Shown: positions 17,016 to 24,796, counted from the first letter of the stretch. The stretch is DNA of 41,719 nucleotides from Halodurantibacterium flavum (GCF_042681825.1 NZ_JBHUGH010000034.1:1-41719); one strand, 5' to 3'. The notes: a model not told the origin generated them from the letters alone. Numbers and translations are program-made.

Positions 17016-17446
17016 GTCGGGCTGATCCTCAGATGGCGGGTGACGGCAAAATCGAGCTGGTAGACAAGGACGCCGGCACCGACGTTCAGCATGCGTCCCT
17101 GCGTCACCCGCAAAGGTCCGGGCACATGCGGCGGGCGGAAACCGGCGAGCGCTTCCATCACGCTTTCGATCAGTTGCGACAGTTCGCCCGGCTCGCGCGG
17201 GCCGCGCGGATCGACCGAGGGTCGCACGAGAACCACCGTCAGGGTTTCGTCGAGGGGCTGAACGAAGGCACCCGTTGCGGCCTGTGGCGCACCACCCCGC
17301 AGGGACATTGGCAGCACATAGGCGCCGCCCTGGGCGTCGCGGAACGTGTTGCTGGCCATGAGCCGCGCGAAATCCGCAGCGCCTTTCACCCGGCCCCGCA
17401 GCTGCGGCACCCGGGCATCCAGACGTTGAACGACAGCCTCGATCAT
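17012..17446 (-). CDS. Tail terminator / completion protein (Mu gp37 position)
   Basis: This is a 144-residue protein starting MIEAVVQRLDARVPQLRGRVKGAADFARLM, with the alternating helix and beta layout of tail terminators. It lies between the gp36-like connector and the tail tube and is coupled to its neighbours by four-base overlaps. Such proteins form a hexameric ring that stops tube growth and joins tail to head. The assignment depends on gene order and general pattern. Confidence 0.72.
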   Translation of the reverse strand: MIEAVVQRLDARVPQLRGRVKGAADFARLMASNTFRDAQGGAYVLPMSLRGGAPQAATGAFVQPLDETLTVVLVRPSVDPRGPREPGELSQLIESVMEALAGFRPPHVPGPLRVTQGRMLNVGAGVLVYQLDFAVTRHLRISPT

Positions 17447-17871
17447 ATGAAGCCCTTGAGGTTCTCGGCGCTCAGCGGGCGCTCCCGATCGGTGATGCGC
17501 GCACCGGTGCCGCCGGATGGCGTGGGTTCGGTTGTCGCGGCGGTGAGCACGATGGTGCCGGCCGCGATCTCGCGCAGGGCCCGGATCGCGCCCTCGTAGT
17601 CATCCTTGATCTTGGCCTCCGGCGAGTACCGGTGGAGCTTGTAGACCGCGATCGAAAGCGCGATGTCCGTGATCTGGGGCGGCACCTCCGGCAGGGGCGT
17701 GACGTATCGCGCCCGCAGATAGCCGTCGATGACGCCGTCCGTGTCCAGGAGAGCTCGGGTGACGGCATCGGCATCCACCGTTCCCGCGGGCGGGTCTGAC
17801 CGATCCGTCAACATGACGATCAGATCCTGCCCATAGCGATCCGTGAGCCCCTGAAGCGTGGCGTAAGTCAT
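17443..17871 (-). CDS. Head-tail connector, gp36 family (DUF1320)
   Basis: This 142-residue protein shows the typical DUF1320 start MTYATLQGLTDRYGQDLIVMLTDR. It continues with a helical bundle including GVIDGYLRARYVTPLPEVPPQITDIALSIAVYKLHRY. It matches Mu gp36 in family pattern and gene order and should form part of the neck. It overlaps both neighbours by four bases. Confidence 0.9.
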   Translation of the reverse strand: MTYATLQGLTDRYGQDLIVMLTDRSDPPAGTVDADAVTRALLDTDGVIDGYLRARYVTPLPEVPPQITDIALSIAVYKLHRYSPEAKIKDDYEGAIRALREIAAGTIVLTAATTEPTPSGGTGARITDRERPLSAENLKGFI

Positions 17872-18122
17872 ACGTCATCCCCGGATAGTTCGACGCGGCC
17901 CGGCTGCATGATGGCGCGGTTGACGGCCATGAACCCCTGTTCGATGCCGCTCCGCCCGAGGGCCAGCCAGCGCGGGTCCACTTTCACCGCCGGATCGTCG
18001 CGGAGCATGTCGAGCAGCCGGAGAACCCGCTCTTCGAGTTCCTTGTTCGCCCGCACGAGCTGCAGTGCTGCCTCGGACTGGGCGCGATAACCTGGTATCG
18101 GTGTGACATCGGATCTGGTCAT
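17868..18122 (-). CDS. acb2: Acb2/Tad1-type hairpin protein, candidate anti-CBASS cyclic-nucleotide sponge
   Basis: I placed the start at ATG 18122 (AGAGGA upstream), giving 84 residues; the longer frame is composition noise. The pattern is that of Acb2/Vs.4 proteins: an N-terminal PGYR segment (residues 10-13), a long helix (about 15-44), then RWLALGRSGIEQGFMAVNRAI (51-71) followed by Gln-Pro. Known Acb2 proteins form hexamers that sequester the cyclic di- and trinucleotides made by CBASS, and related Tad1 proteins bind Thoeris signals. Acb2 is also carried in the head gene region of some Pseudomonas transposable phages. Activity here is inference from motif, size and position. The ATGA overlap with the gp36-like gene suggests late expression. 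Confidence 0.75.
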   Translation of the reverse strand: MTRSDVTPIPGYRAQSEAALQLVRANKELEERVLRLLDMLRDDPAVKVDPRWLALGRSGIEQGFMAVNRAIMQPGRVELSGDDV

Positions 18123-18213
18123 GGCATCGTCCTCTGGATGGTCCCGGCGGCGATAACCGCCGCCGGGCAGGCCCCGAGGGGGCGAAAGCACGGTACGGGG
18201 AGGATCGACCGGG

Positions 18214-18579
18214 CTATTCGGGCAGAGGTTCCGCGTCGTCCCAGTCGCCTTCCACGGCGCGGGCCGTCCGAAGCGCGCCATGCTCTTCCGCGGTCAGGCC
18301 GACGGACGTTCCGGCCAGGACGAGCTCGCCGTCATGCAGGATGGTCGTCGTGGCCGTGAACAGGCGGCGGCCGGGGGCGGCGGGCGCGTCGCCAGAGCCG
18401 AGGTCTGGATCAGGTTTCGGAGCGGGACGCGGATCGGGTCCGGGGGACGTTTCCTGCCCCCCGGCCGCAGCCGGCCCTGCAACGTCCGGCTGTTGCGCCG
18501 TCTTGGCCGTCGCGCCTTCGGTCGGCGCGGCGGCATCCTTGACGGCCTCGGTATCCTTGGATTTCGGTGCGCGTCCCAT
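18214..18579 (-). CDS. Mu gp35-position protein with proline-rich linker
   Basis: This 121-residue protein starts at ATG 18579, overlapping the capsid stop (TGATG). Residues 1-70 are low-complexity, rich in alanine, proline and lysine. The C-terminal 50 residues form a compact domain (TILHDGELVLAGTSVGLTAEEHGALRTARAVEG) of the type found in Mu gp35-like and other head-region proteins (DUF7210-like). It probably binds the capsid or neck. The exact role is unknown. Confidence 0.72.
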   Translation of the reverse strand: MGRAPKSKDTEAVKDAAAPTEGATAKTAQQPDVAGPAAAGGQETSPGPDPRPAPKPDPDLGSGDAPAAPGRRLFTATTTILHDGELVLAGTSVGLTAEEHGALRTARAVEGDWDDAEPLPE

Positions 18580-19556
18580 CAGGCCACCGCGTTCTCGATG
18601 AAGTAGCCTACGTCGCGCGCGACGACGAGCTCCTTCACCCGTTCGCCGGTCCGCACGCGCACACCGCCCTGCAGGCCGACATCGGGATCGGGAATTCGTC
18701 CCGAAACCCGCGAGCCGTATTCGGCGGTGAGCCCGAACGTGATGCCGCCCCCCTCGACCATGGCCGTGTCGTTGAGGTGCAGCATGGCGATGTGCTTGCC
18801 CCAGGCGCGTTGCAGCGAGACCGGCTGGCCCGGGCGGGCGGTATTGTGCCAGGCATCGCCGATCAGCACGCGGCGCAGGCCCTCGCCCGAGAAGATCTCG
18901 ATGAACTGCTCGATCGAGACGATGCCCTGGTTGGTGAGGTTGCCTTTGGCCGCATTGACGATCACCGGGTGCGACGAGAGCTTCGACCAGACCTGCCGCC
19001 CCATGACCAGCGTGTTGGGGGCAAAGATCAGGGTGCCTTCCATGCCGGCCTTCAGAACCGAGATGGGATCGGAGTTCGCGTAATCCGAGAAGCGGGACCC
19101 GCCCGACAGGACGATGCGCTTGTCCGGCGCATAGGTCTCACGGTCGTGCACGATCTGGGCCACCCGCACTTCGCGGATGTTTTCGAGCGTATCGGTGAGC
19201 ATCGAGACCGAATGGGCCTCGGGATCATAGGCCGAGAGGTTCTGGGCCCGGGCGGTGGCGGCCGCCTCGATGTCGGAATACGGGATCGGGGTCTCCAGGC
19301 CGAAATCCTCGACCGAAGAGGTCTGCTCCTTGCCCCCGAATTCGAGCTGCTGGACGCGGCCGCGACGTCCGACGCGGGCATCCGGCGTGTTGAACGCCTC
19401 CGAGATCGGGTACTCGGTCCATTTGAACTTCTCGCCCGAGACCGGGCGGCGCGGCAGCACCTGGTCGGCGATCCGCATGGCTGTCGTATTCCGGTATCCG
19501 ACCGAAATCGCGGTCAGGACCGGATCAACGACGAAGGGACGATTTGGGCTCGACAT
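18579..19556 (-). CDS. Major capsid protein
   Basis: The start is ATG 19556, preceded by AAAGGTC; the open frame extends further but that part has no protein-like composition. The 325-residue product begins MSSPNRPFVVDPVLTAISVGYRNTTAMRIADQVLPR and contains alternating helices and strands with VLRSG-like glycine loops. It follows the decoration protein and protease/scaffold, as gpT does in Mu. It should form the icosahedral shell with an HK97-type fold. No N-terminal delta domain is present, consistent with a separate scaffold. Confidence 0.88.
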   Translation of the reverse strand: MSSPNRPFVVDPVLTAISVGYRNTTAMRIADQVLPRRPVSGEKFKWTEYPISEAFNTPDARVGRRGRVQQLEFGGKEQTSSVEDFGLETPIPYSDIEAAATARAQNLSAYDPEAHSVSMLTDTLENIREVRVAQIVHDRETYAPDKRIVLSGGSRFSDYANSDPISVLKAGMEGTLIFAPNTLVMGRQVWSKLSSHPVIVNAAKGNLTNQGIVSIEQFIEIFSGEGLRRVLIGDAWHNTARPGQPVSLQRAWGKHIAMLHLNDTAMVEGGGITFGLTAEYGSRVSGRIPDPDVGLQGGVRVRTGERVKELVVARDVGYFIENAVA

Positions 19557-19576
19557 GAAACCTGACCTTTCAGAAC

Positions 19577-19954
19577 TTAGGAATGGATGACCGACTGCGA
19601 GAGCCAGACATCGATGATGTCGCCCGCGACGCCCGGCTGATCGGCCGAGCCGATGACCTGGACCGCGCCCGTGCCGGGCTTGACGGCCTTGATCGCGCGA
19701 CCGTCCGCATCGGTGGTCAGCGGATCGCCCGCAGCCACCGTTCCCCCGAGCTGCACCGCGGCGAGGCCCGACCGATGCACATCGCACATGCCTCCGGCAT
19801 CGGCACCCATCCGGTCAGATACGCCGAGGAGCGGGCCGGAGGCGGCATTGGCTTGCCGGATGCTCTGGCTGGTGGTTGGCGCCGAAAAGGCCACGATGCG
19901 GCAGCCGAGGATTGCGGTTGCCGCGTGATATGCGCGGATAAAGACGGGGATCAC
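19577..19954 (-). CDS. Capsid decoration / cement protein (DUF2190-like)
   Basis: This 125-residue protein starts at GTG 19954, whose GTGA overlaps the stop of the protease/scaffold gene. The middle and C-terminal part (LAAVQLGGTVAAGDPLTTDADGRAIKAV, VQVIGSADQPGVAGDIIDVWLSQ) has the glycine-turn beta pattern of DUF2190 head decoration proteins. Such proteins bind outside the shell and stabilise it against DNA pressure. Position just before the capsid gene supports this. Confidence 0.8.
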   Translation of the reverse strand: MIPVFIRAYHAATAILGCRIVAFSAPTTSQSIRQANAASGPLLGVSDRMGADAGGMCDVHRSGLAAVQLGGTVAAGDPLTTDADGRAIKAVKPGTGAVQVIGSADQPGVAGDIIDVWLSQSVIHS

Positions 19955-20568
19955 TGCTTGCCCTCCCGGACTGCGACGACGGCCGAAGGCCAGTCGATGG
20001 ACATGCCTGCCGCCTCAAGCTTCGCCTGGTAGGCACGGGCACGGGTGATGAGATCCTGCTGGCTCTGCAGCGAGGTCGAGATCTCGGGCTGCACCTCGGG
20101 CACCGGATGCCCGCCGAGCGTCATGAGCGGCAGGGCATCCACCACCTCGATCGCTTCCTGGGTGTTCCTCATGTGCAGCGAGATGTAGTAGTCGCGCCGC
20201 GGCTTGATGCCGACCCGGCCCTTGCGGATCTCGCCATCCACCCAGGCTTCCGCCTTGTCGCGGGCATAGGCGTCCCGCACGGCGTTGAGGGCAGTGGTCG
20301 CGCTGGTGAGCTCTGCCTGCAGGGCGGTGATCGCATCGCCATCGCCGCCGGCGACCTTGCGCACGGCCGCCACGATCGCCTCGGGATCGGCATCCTGGGG
20401 CACGCCCAGGGCGACGCCGATTTCACCCATGCGCGATTGCAGCGCGGTGAGTTCGGGCGCGGGCGCGGCGGATTGCTGATGGAGCGCGGTGATGCGCTGG
20501 ACCAGCGCATCCTCGCCGACCTCCGCGTCCAGACCGAGCAATTCGGCCAGGCGTCGGGTCAGGGACAT
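19951..20568 (-). CDS. Scaffold protein from an internal start (Mu gpZ-like)
   Basis: An ATG at 20568 (codon 159 of the protease frame) is preceded by AGGAGG with a five-base spacer, the strongest ribosome-binding site I noticed in the head genes. It would give a 205-residue protein starting MSLTRRLAELLGLDAEVGED, helical throughout and lacking the protease domain. Mu makes its scaffold in the same way from within gene I. More scaffold than protease is needed per prohead, which fits the relative strengths of the two starts. Confidence 0.8.
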   Translation of the reverse strand: MSLTRRLAELLGLDAEVGEDALVQRITALHQQSAAPAPELTALQSRMGEIGVALGVPQDADPEAIVAAVRKVAGGDGDAITALQAELTSATTALNAVRDAYARDKAEAWVDGEIRKGRVGIKPRRDYYISLHMRNTQEAIEVVDALPLMTLGGHPVPEVQPEISTSLQSQQDLITRARAYQAKLEAAGMSIDWPSAVVAVREGKQ

Positions 20569-21042
20569 GTTTTCCTCCTGATGAAGCGCGGTCAGGCCGC
20601 GCAGATTGGGGCGATTGACCAGCGATGCACGCAACACGCCGATGACCCGCATCTGGCGGTCATGCGCGATGGCCGGCGAGATGCCGGAATAGGCGCGCTC
20701 TGCCATCAGTGTCCGGCCGGTCGGGGTCCATTCCACGCGCCCCCAGATACCGTCGGCCCGCGCCTGCAGGTCGACAATATGGCCGCGGGCGGGCGCGGGT
20801 TCGCCGCGAGGGGCAGCGAGATCGATGGCATGATTTTCGTCGATCGGCAGCTTGGCCGATCCCTGGAGCGAGGCGGCGATCACCGCCTGCGCATCGGTCA
20901 TGCGATAGGGCCCGCGCCCGTCATGGGTGGCGATCGTCTCGCCGGCGGGCAGCAGGTGTATCCAGTCCGGTGCCTGCGCCTCGGGGGCATCGGGCACCGG
21001 CATGACCTGCATCAGGGCGATATTGGAACACGTCTTGCTCAT
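19951..21042 (-). CDS. Prohead protease with scaffold domain (Mu gpI-like)
   Basis: The 363-residue protein has an N-terminal protease region (about 1-150) of the Mu gpI type, with KLPIDENHAIDLA near residues 64-76 and AYSGISPAIAHDRQMRVIGVLRASLVNRP before residue 147. The rest is a helical scaffold part. It matures the prohead after assembly. The start ATG at 21042 lies directly behind a perfect six-base-pair hairpin and has no good ribosome-binding site, so initiation is probably weak. A second, strong start inside the gene makes scaffold alone. Confidence 0.85.
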   Translation of the reverse strand: MSKTCSNIALMQVMPVPDAPEAQAPDWIHLLPAGETIATHDGRGPYRMTDAQAVIAASLQGSAKLPIDENHAIDLAAPRGEPAPARGHIVDLQARADGIWGRVEWTPTGRTLMAERAYSGISPAIAHDRQMRVIGVLRASLVNRPNLRGLTALHQEENMSLTRRLAELLGLDAEVGEDALVQRITALHQQSAAPAPELTALQSRMGEIGVALGVPQDADPEAIVAAVRKVAGGDGDAITALQAELTSATTALNAVRDAYARDKAEAWVDGEIRKGRVGIKPRRDYYISLHMRNTQEAIEVVDALPLMTLGGHPVPEVQPEISTSLQSQQDLITRARAYQAKLEAAGMSIDWPSAVVAVREGKQ

Positions 21043-21043
21043 G

Positions 21044-21058
21044 GGGCGAAAGTCGCCC
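21044..21058 (-). promoter_or_regulatory. Hairpin covering the start region of the protease gene
   Basis: GGGCGA and TCGCCC form a perfect six-base-pair stem with a three-base loop, ending two bases before the ATG at 21042. In the mRNA it would occupy the ribosome-binding region and reduce protease initiation. Confidence 0.5.
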
Positions 21059-21074
21059 GATGCGCGAAACCGTT

Positions 21075-21097
21075 CTAGGCACTACGGTTTGTGGGGA
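21075..21097 (-). promoter_or_regulatory. Mor-type activator site upstream of the capsid/tail operon
   Basis: This 23-bp element contains the dyad core CACTACGGTTTGTG (plus-strand reading). It differs at two positions from the element at 28808-28830, and both lie upstream of minus-strand late genes in the same orientation. No obvious -35 box is present, as expected for an activated promoter. Binding by the activator encoded at 28834-29217 is inferred. Confidence 0.7.
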
Positions 21098-21145
21098 GCC
21101 TCGGCAGGGGATATTCCGGCACCCTGAGCCGCAGGCCGGCGCCGG

Positions 21146-21679
21146 TCAAGCCCCAGCCAGCCGTTCGATCCATTCCGAGACTGTATCAAGGATGCCGGCC
21201 TGATCGTCCTCCGAGAGGCCCAGGAACGGTCGGGCGGGGATGTCGCCCCAAGGTATCGGGAAGAAATAGTCCTGTGGGTTCGGACGTTTTTCCGAAGGCT
21301 GTGTGCGCCCCATCCGGGCCCCGAAGGCGCCCTGCTCGGCTCCGAACTGCTGAACCGCCGCATAGATCAGCGACGAGCCCCATTCCACGCTGTCCGCACT
21401 GGCGCTGTAATGGATTTCCGATGAGAGGCGGCGGCTTGGGCCGAAGAGCGGCCGCGGGTCCTCGGGATCGCGGCGCCGCGCATAGGCGTCGAGCGTGGTC
21501 TGGGATTTCGGTGCCCAAGGCTCACCGTCCGGCGAGACCCCTGCGACGAACCGCTCTTTCGTCGAAAACACCAGCAATTCGCCGATGTCCTGCATAACCG
21601 GGGTCATGTCCGTCAGTGCCTCCCCGATACGCTTCAGAGCGGCCTCGACCTCACGCTCATTGATATCGAATGCGATCAT
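21146..21679 (-). CDS. Virion morphogenesis protein (Mu gpG family)
   Basis: The start is ATG 21679 with AAGGA upstream; the open frame extends further without protein-like sequence. The 177-residue product contains MQDIGELLVFSTKERFVAGVSPDGEPWAPKSQTTLDAYARR and a C-terminal IPARPFLGLSEDD. This is the standard signature of the Phage_tail_S/gpG virion morphogenesis family. In Mu it is needed for head-tail joining. It is the last gene of the lysis/portal transcription unit before the intergenic region at 21043-21145. Confidence 0.92.
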   Translation of the reverse strand: MIAFDINEREVEAALKRIGEALTDMTPVMQDIGELLVFSTKERFVAGVSPDGEPWAPKSQTTLDAYARRRDPEDPRPLFGPSRRLSSEIHYSASADSVEWGSSLIYAAVQQFGAEQGAFGARMGRTQPSEKRPNPQDYFFPIPWGDIPARPFLGLSEDDQAGILDTVSEWIERLAGA

Positions 21680-21681
21680 GG

Positions 21682-21813
21682 CTATGTTTTCCTTGCAGGT
21701 GCGACACGGTAATATTCTCCCGGCCGTAGCACGATCTTCGGATCGGAGCGCCATGCGGGGTTTCCGGTTCGCCGGGTGGGGGGCCCCGCCGCCTGCGTCC
21801 CAGCCACCTGCAT
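21682..21813 (-). CDS. Tiny 43-residue protein between gpF- and gpG-like genes
   Basis: The ATG at 21813 overlaps the gpF-like stop (TGATG) and has AAGGG upstream. The frame ends at 21682, just before the gpG-like start. The product has a disordered front half and a compact end (SDPKIVLRPGEYYRVAPARKT). Precise fit between neighbours and a Shine-Dalgarno sequence argue that it is translated. Function is unknown. Confidence 0.6.
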   Translation of the reverse strand: MQVAGTQAAGPPTRRTGNPAWRSDPKIVLRPGEYYRVAPARKT

Positions 21814-22982
21814 CACACGCCCTTGCGCAGATGACGGCGGATCGTGCGGTCCCGCTCGGCCGCGTCGCGGCTCAGGCGCCGGAAGCTGGTCAGGAAAAGA
21901 CCCCGGCCTGTACCTGTCGCCTTGACCACGAGAACGTAGCCGCCTGTTTCCGCGTCGGCAATTTCCTTGATATAGACCATCGATCTCGGTCCATCCTGAA
22001 CCCTGTGGCTCGGATCGGATACGACCTGCTGGGCTTGCGCGTAGTCGCGCGGGGTCAGTTCCGGATGCTCCCTCAGCTGCTTGCGGACGGTTTCCGATGA
22101 CATGTCGGCAACCCTGACCGAGGGGGCGAGCCCCAGTGCCTTCACGTCTGCCTCCGGTATCCGGACGAGCGGCCAGTTCCCGTCCGGATCGCGCAGCCAA
22201 TCGGCAAAGGCGGGTCTCTCCAGCCAGTCCTGGATCAGATCGATCGACGGGCGATCAGGAAGGTGATCCAGCTTGGGACGCAGATCGCGGATCGCGTCCA
22301 CGGCACTCAGCCCGGGCGCATAATCCCAGCCCCGGTCAATCCCCCGGGGCGCTCCTGTCCGGGCGTCGATCCGGTCCCAGCCTTCGGGAAGCGCTTTTTC
22401 GGGATCGCCGCCCAGCCGCCGCGCCATGCGTGCCGACCGCGCCCCCAGAACGTAGCAGCTGCAGCCCCAGCCGTTCGGCGGTGCGAATTTCTGCCAGAAC
22501 TCGTGATCAGGCGGCTGCGTCACCCCGTCGAGGGCCAGATGCTCGGGGCGCGGGTCGCGCGATCCGCCGTGCTTGTAGACCCAGAACTCGTAGCCGCCCT
22601 CGCGCAGCTGGGCGCTGCGGCCGGCGGCATAGGTGGTCGAGGCATTGGTCCGGTAGATCGTGCGTGTGCGCCAGGCCTCGCCGCCGGCGGTGCCTTCGCC
22701 AGTCCAGCCGTGCCATCCCCGACGCTCGACGATGCCGCGGAAGTCGCGCCTGAACTCGTCAAGCCCGCGCCCCTCCGAGATCGCCTTGTCCACGGCCATC
22801 GCGAGATCCGCCAGCAGATCGGCCTTGGCGGCGCCGGCGACCATGAACGCCCGGTCGTGGGCGCTGCGGCTGATGTCATCCCATCTTGCGGTCGGCACCA
22901 GGTTGCCGAGCCGGAGCCGATAGGCTGCGACCTGTTCGGCAAAGGGGCGCGCCATGACGGCGCGCAGGGCCGGGTCAGCCAT
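21813..22982 (-). CDS. Head morphogenesis protein (Mu gpF-like) with C-terminal PBECR-type nuclease domain
   Basis: Of 389 residues, about 60-205 match the Mu gpF head morphogenesis domain (YRTNASTTYAAGRSAQL, then SRDPRPEHLALDG and FAPPNGWGCSCYV). Residues about 290-389 form a separate domain: HPELTPRDYAQAQQVVSDP, then MVYIKEIADAETGGYVLVVKAT and FLTSFRRLS. This pattern fits the phage Barnase-EndoU-ColicinE5/D-RelE-like nuclease families known as fusions to gpF proteins. The gpF part is a minor head protein near the portal. The nuclease part could enter the host with DNA, but this is inference. It overlaps the portal gene by eight bases. Confidence 0.85.
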   Translation of the reverse strand: MADPALRAVMARPFAEQVAAYRLRLGNLVPTARWDDISRSAHDRAFMVAGAAKADLLADLAMAVDKAISEGRGLDEFRRDFRGIVERRGWHGWTGEGTAGGEAWRTRTIYRTNASTTYAAGRSAQLREGGYEFWVYKHGGSRDPRPEHLALDGVTQPPDHEFWQKFAPPNGWGCSCYVLGARSARMARRLGGDPEKALPEGWDRIDARTGAPRGIDRGWDYAPGLSAVDAIRDLRPKLDHLPDRPSIDLIQDWLERPAFADWLRDPDGNWPLVRIPEADVKALGLAPSVRVADMSSETVRKQLREHPELTPRDYAQAQQVVSDPSHRVQDGPRSMVYIKEIADAETGGYVLVVKATGTGRGLFLTSFRRLSRDAAERDRTIRRHLRKGV

Positions 22983-24600
22983 CGCTTTCCTCGTTCAGCG
23001 CGATACGGCCGGCCAGATGTGCGGCCATCATCCCCTGAGCCAGCCGCGCAGCAAGACCCCCGCTGTCGAGCGTCGGGAACGCGGCCAGCAGCATCTCCCG
23101 GAATTCCTCCAGCGAACCGGCCGCAGTCAGCATCGCCTCGATCGTCTCCAGCATCCGGCCCATTTCCGGCTGGACTTCCGCGCCCATGCGATCTGCCAGG
23201 ATGGCCTCCGGGGCGGGCGGCTCTGTGCGAGCCGCTGAGGGCCGTTCCGCGTTCAGGGCGGTCGCAGGTGCCGGACGGGCCGCACCCCCTTCAAAATCGC
23301 CGGAAAACCGTTCAAAAATCGAACCGGGGCCCGGGGGCGACACCTGCGGGGCGGATACGCTGAGGATTTCTGCGCCGGGCGCAGGTTCCGGCAGCCCCAG
23401 CTTGTCCCGGATGACCGATTGCTCGACACGCAGCCCCAGCGGCACCAGCTTGTCTAGCGCGCTTGTCAGCCCCGCCAGGTCCTCGGCTTTGGGCCGTGCG
23501 ATCAGCAATCGGGGATAGCGCTTCTGCGGCCCGAATTCGAGCTGCACCCAAGGGTGTATCAGGTCGCGGTTGAGGACCGCGCTGATCGCCCGTGCATCGG
23601 ACGTCTCGATATCCTCCTGCACCAGCCGGTGTTCGCGCCCGACGGCATGACCGCCGGCGATCGCATCCGTGGTCGCCGTCTGACCCAGAACCGCTTTCGA
23701 TATCTGACGGTCGAGCCAGTCGGCGCGGCTGAGATAGAGATCACCCGAGGCCGAGACCTGCCCGGTGTCGATGAACTCGATCGACATCGACTCCGGGATG
23801 ATCGCGGCGCAATCCCCGGCGATATTGGCGACAGCCCGAAAGAGCGTGTCCTTGTCCTTTTCGCTCGCGCCGGCGGACCATTTGCCCAGGCGCAGCGGCT
23901 GGCCATAGGTCTGCACGAATATGGCCCAGTCCCGCAGCGTGAAGGCCTTGAACATCCAGCCCCAGAGCGCGAGACGCGCGAGCCCGCTGCGCAGCGGCAC
24001 ACCGGATTTTGCCCGGATACGCGCGTTGATGTACTTGCCCGGCTCAAGGGGCAGTTCGCGCCCGCTGTCATCGAGCCGCAGCGGCGTCGTGAGATCGCGC
24101 CGGTCGAAGCGAAACCACCGCGGATCGCGATATTCGAGCCGCGCCGGCTGCCATTGTCCCTCCGAGGTGTCCCAGATGATCTCGGTGAAGGAGAACCCTT
24201 TGCCGATACAGTCGAGAATATCGAACATCTCGTCGCTCAGCTCATCCCGGCCGACCCAGTCGCGCACCATATCGGCGATCCTGACATCGGCCTGATCGTC
24301 CGAGGCGGCCTCGACCGTGATATCGATCTGGCTGACGGCCCGCCGCCGGGTGCCCAAGACGCCCAGATAGTGGGGGTCGCGCTCTTCCACGGTTTCGGCC
24401 AGTTCCAGGTAGCGCACCGGATCGCCATGATCGGCCTCGCGCAGGATCTGCGCCAGCCGGATCGGGTTCAGCCCGTCACCGGGATAGCTGGTCAGGGGCG
24501 AGCGCACCCCACCGATCGTCGCTGCGGAAAATTCCTCCGTCATCGCTTCGCGCCGGATCGGGCGCCCCCAGCGATCAAGAATTCCCGGTGTCTTGGCCAT
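22975..24600 (-). CDS. Portal protein (Mu gp29, DUF935)
   Basis: I chose ATG 24600, preceded by AAGGAAG, over an in-frame start ten codons upstream; this gives 541 residues. The sequence is typical DUF935: LDRWGRPIRREAMTEE at the front, then DPHYLGVLGTRRRAVSQID and GKGFSFTEIIWDTSEGQW, and later FVQTYGQPLRLGKW. The protein forms the dodecameric DNA gate at one capsid vertex. A proline/alanine-rich stretch (about 420-470) precedes a helical C-terminal domain. Confidence 0.93.
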   Translation of the reverse strand: MAKTPGILDRWGRPIRREAMTEEFSAATIGGVRSPLTSYPGDGLNPIRLAQILREADHGDPVRYLELAETVEERDPHYLGVLGTRRRAVSQIDITVEAASDDQADVRIADMVRDWVGRDELSDEMFDILDCIGKGFSFTEIIWDTSEGQWQPARLEYRDPRWFRFDRRDLTTPLRLDDSGRELPLEPGKYINARIRAKSGVPLRSGLARLALWGWMFKAFTLRDWAIFVQTYGQPLRLGKWSAGASEKDKDTLFRAVANIAGDCAAIIPESMSIEFIDTGQVSASGDLYLSRADWLDRQISKAVLGQTATTDAIAGGHAVGREHRLVQEDIETSDARAISAVLNRDLIHPWVQLEFGPQKRYPRLLIARPKAEDLAGLTSALDKLVPLGLRVEQSVIRDKLGLPEPAPGAEILSVSAPQVSPPGPGSIFERFSGDFEGGAARPAPATALNAERPSAARTEPPAPEAILADRMGAEVQPEMGRMLETIEAMLTAAGSLEEFREMLLAAFPTLDSGGLAARLAQGMMAAHLAGRIALNEESDG

Positions 24601-24610
24601 GTCCGCTTCC

Positions 24611-24796
24611 TTAAATATAGGCCCCGTCATCGAGACGGTCGATTACCCGGTGGACCTCCTCCGCGCGCCCCTGATGGATCAGATGACGAGGCGACTGGTC
24701 ACCCAGTTGCGGATGGGCGCGATGCATCCAGACCGCGATTTCCTCGGAGGTGTAATGGGCGGTCAGGCGCTGTCGGACGGGGCGGCGATCCTGCAT
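24611..24796 (-). CDS. Small DUF2384-type (MbcA/ParS/Xre toxin-binding) protein
   Basis: The ATG at 24796 overlaps the terminase stop (TGATG), giving 61 residues. The C-terminal half, HPQLGDQSPRHLIHQGRAEEVHRVIDRLDDGAY, fits the toxin-binding domain of MbcA/ParS/Xre antitoxins. The DNA-binding part of those antitoxins and any RES toxin gene are missing here. It sits between terminase and portal, where Mu itself has no gene. It may be a stand-alone antitoxin that protects against host or rival toxins, or a domain reused in packaging. Family pattern is clear; function is not. Confidence 0.75.
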   Translation of the reverse strand: MQDRRPVRQRLTAHYTSEEIAVWMHRAHPQLGDQSPRHLIHQGRAEEVHRVIDRLDDGAYI

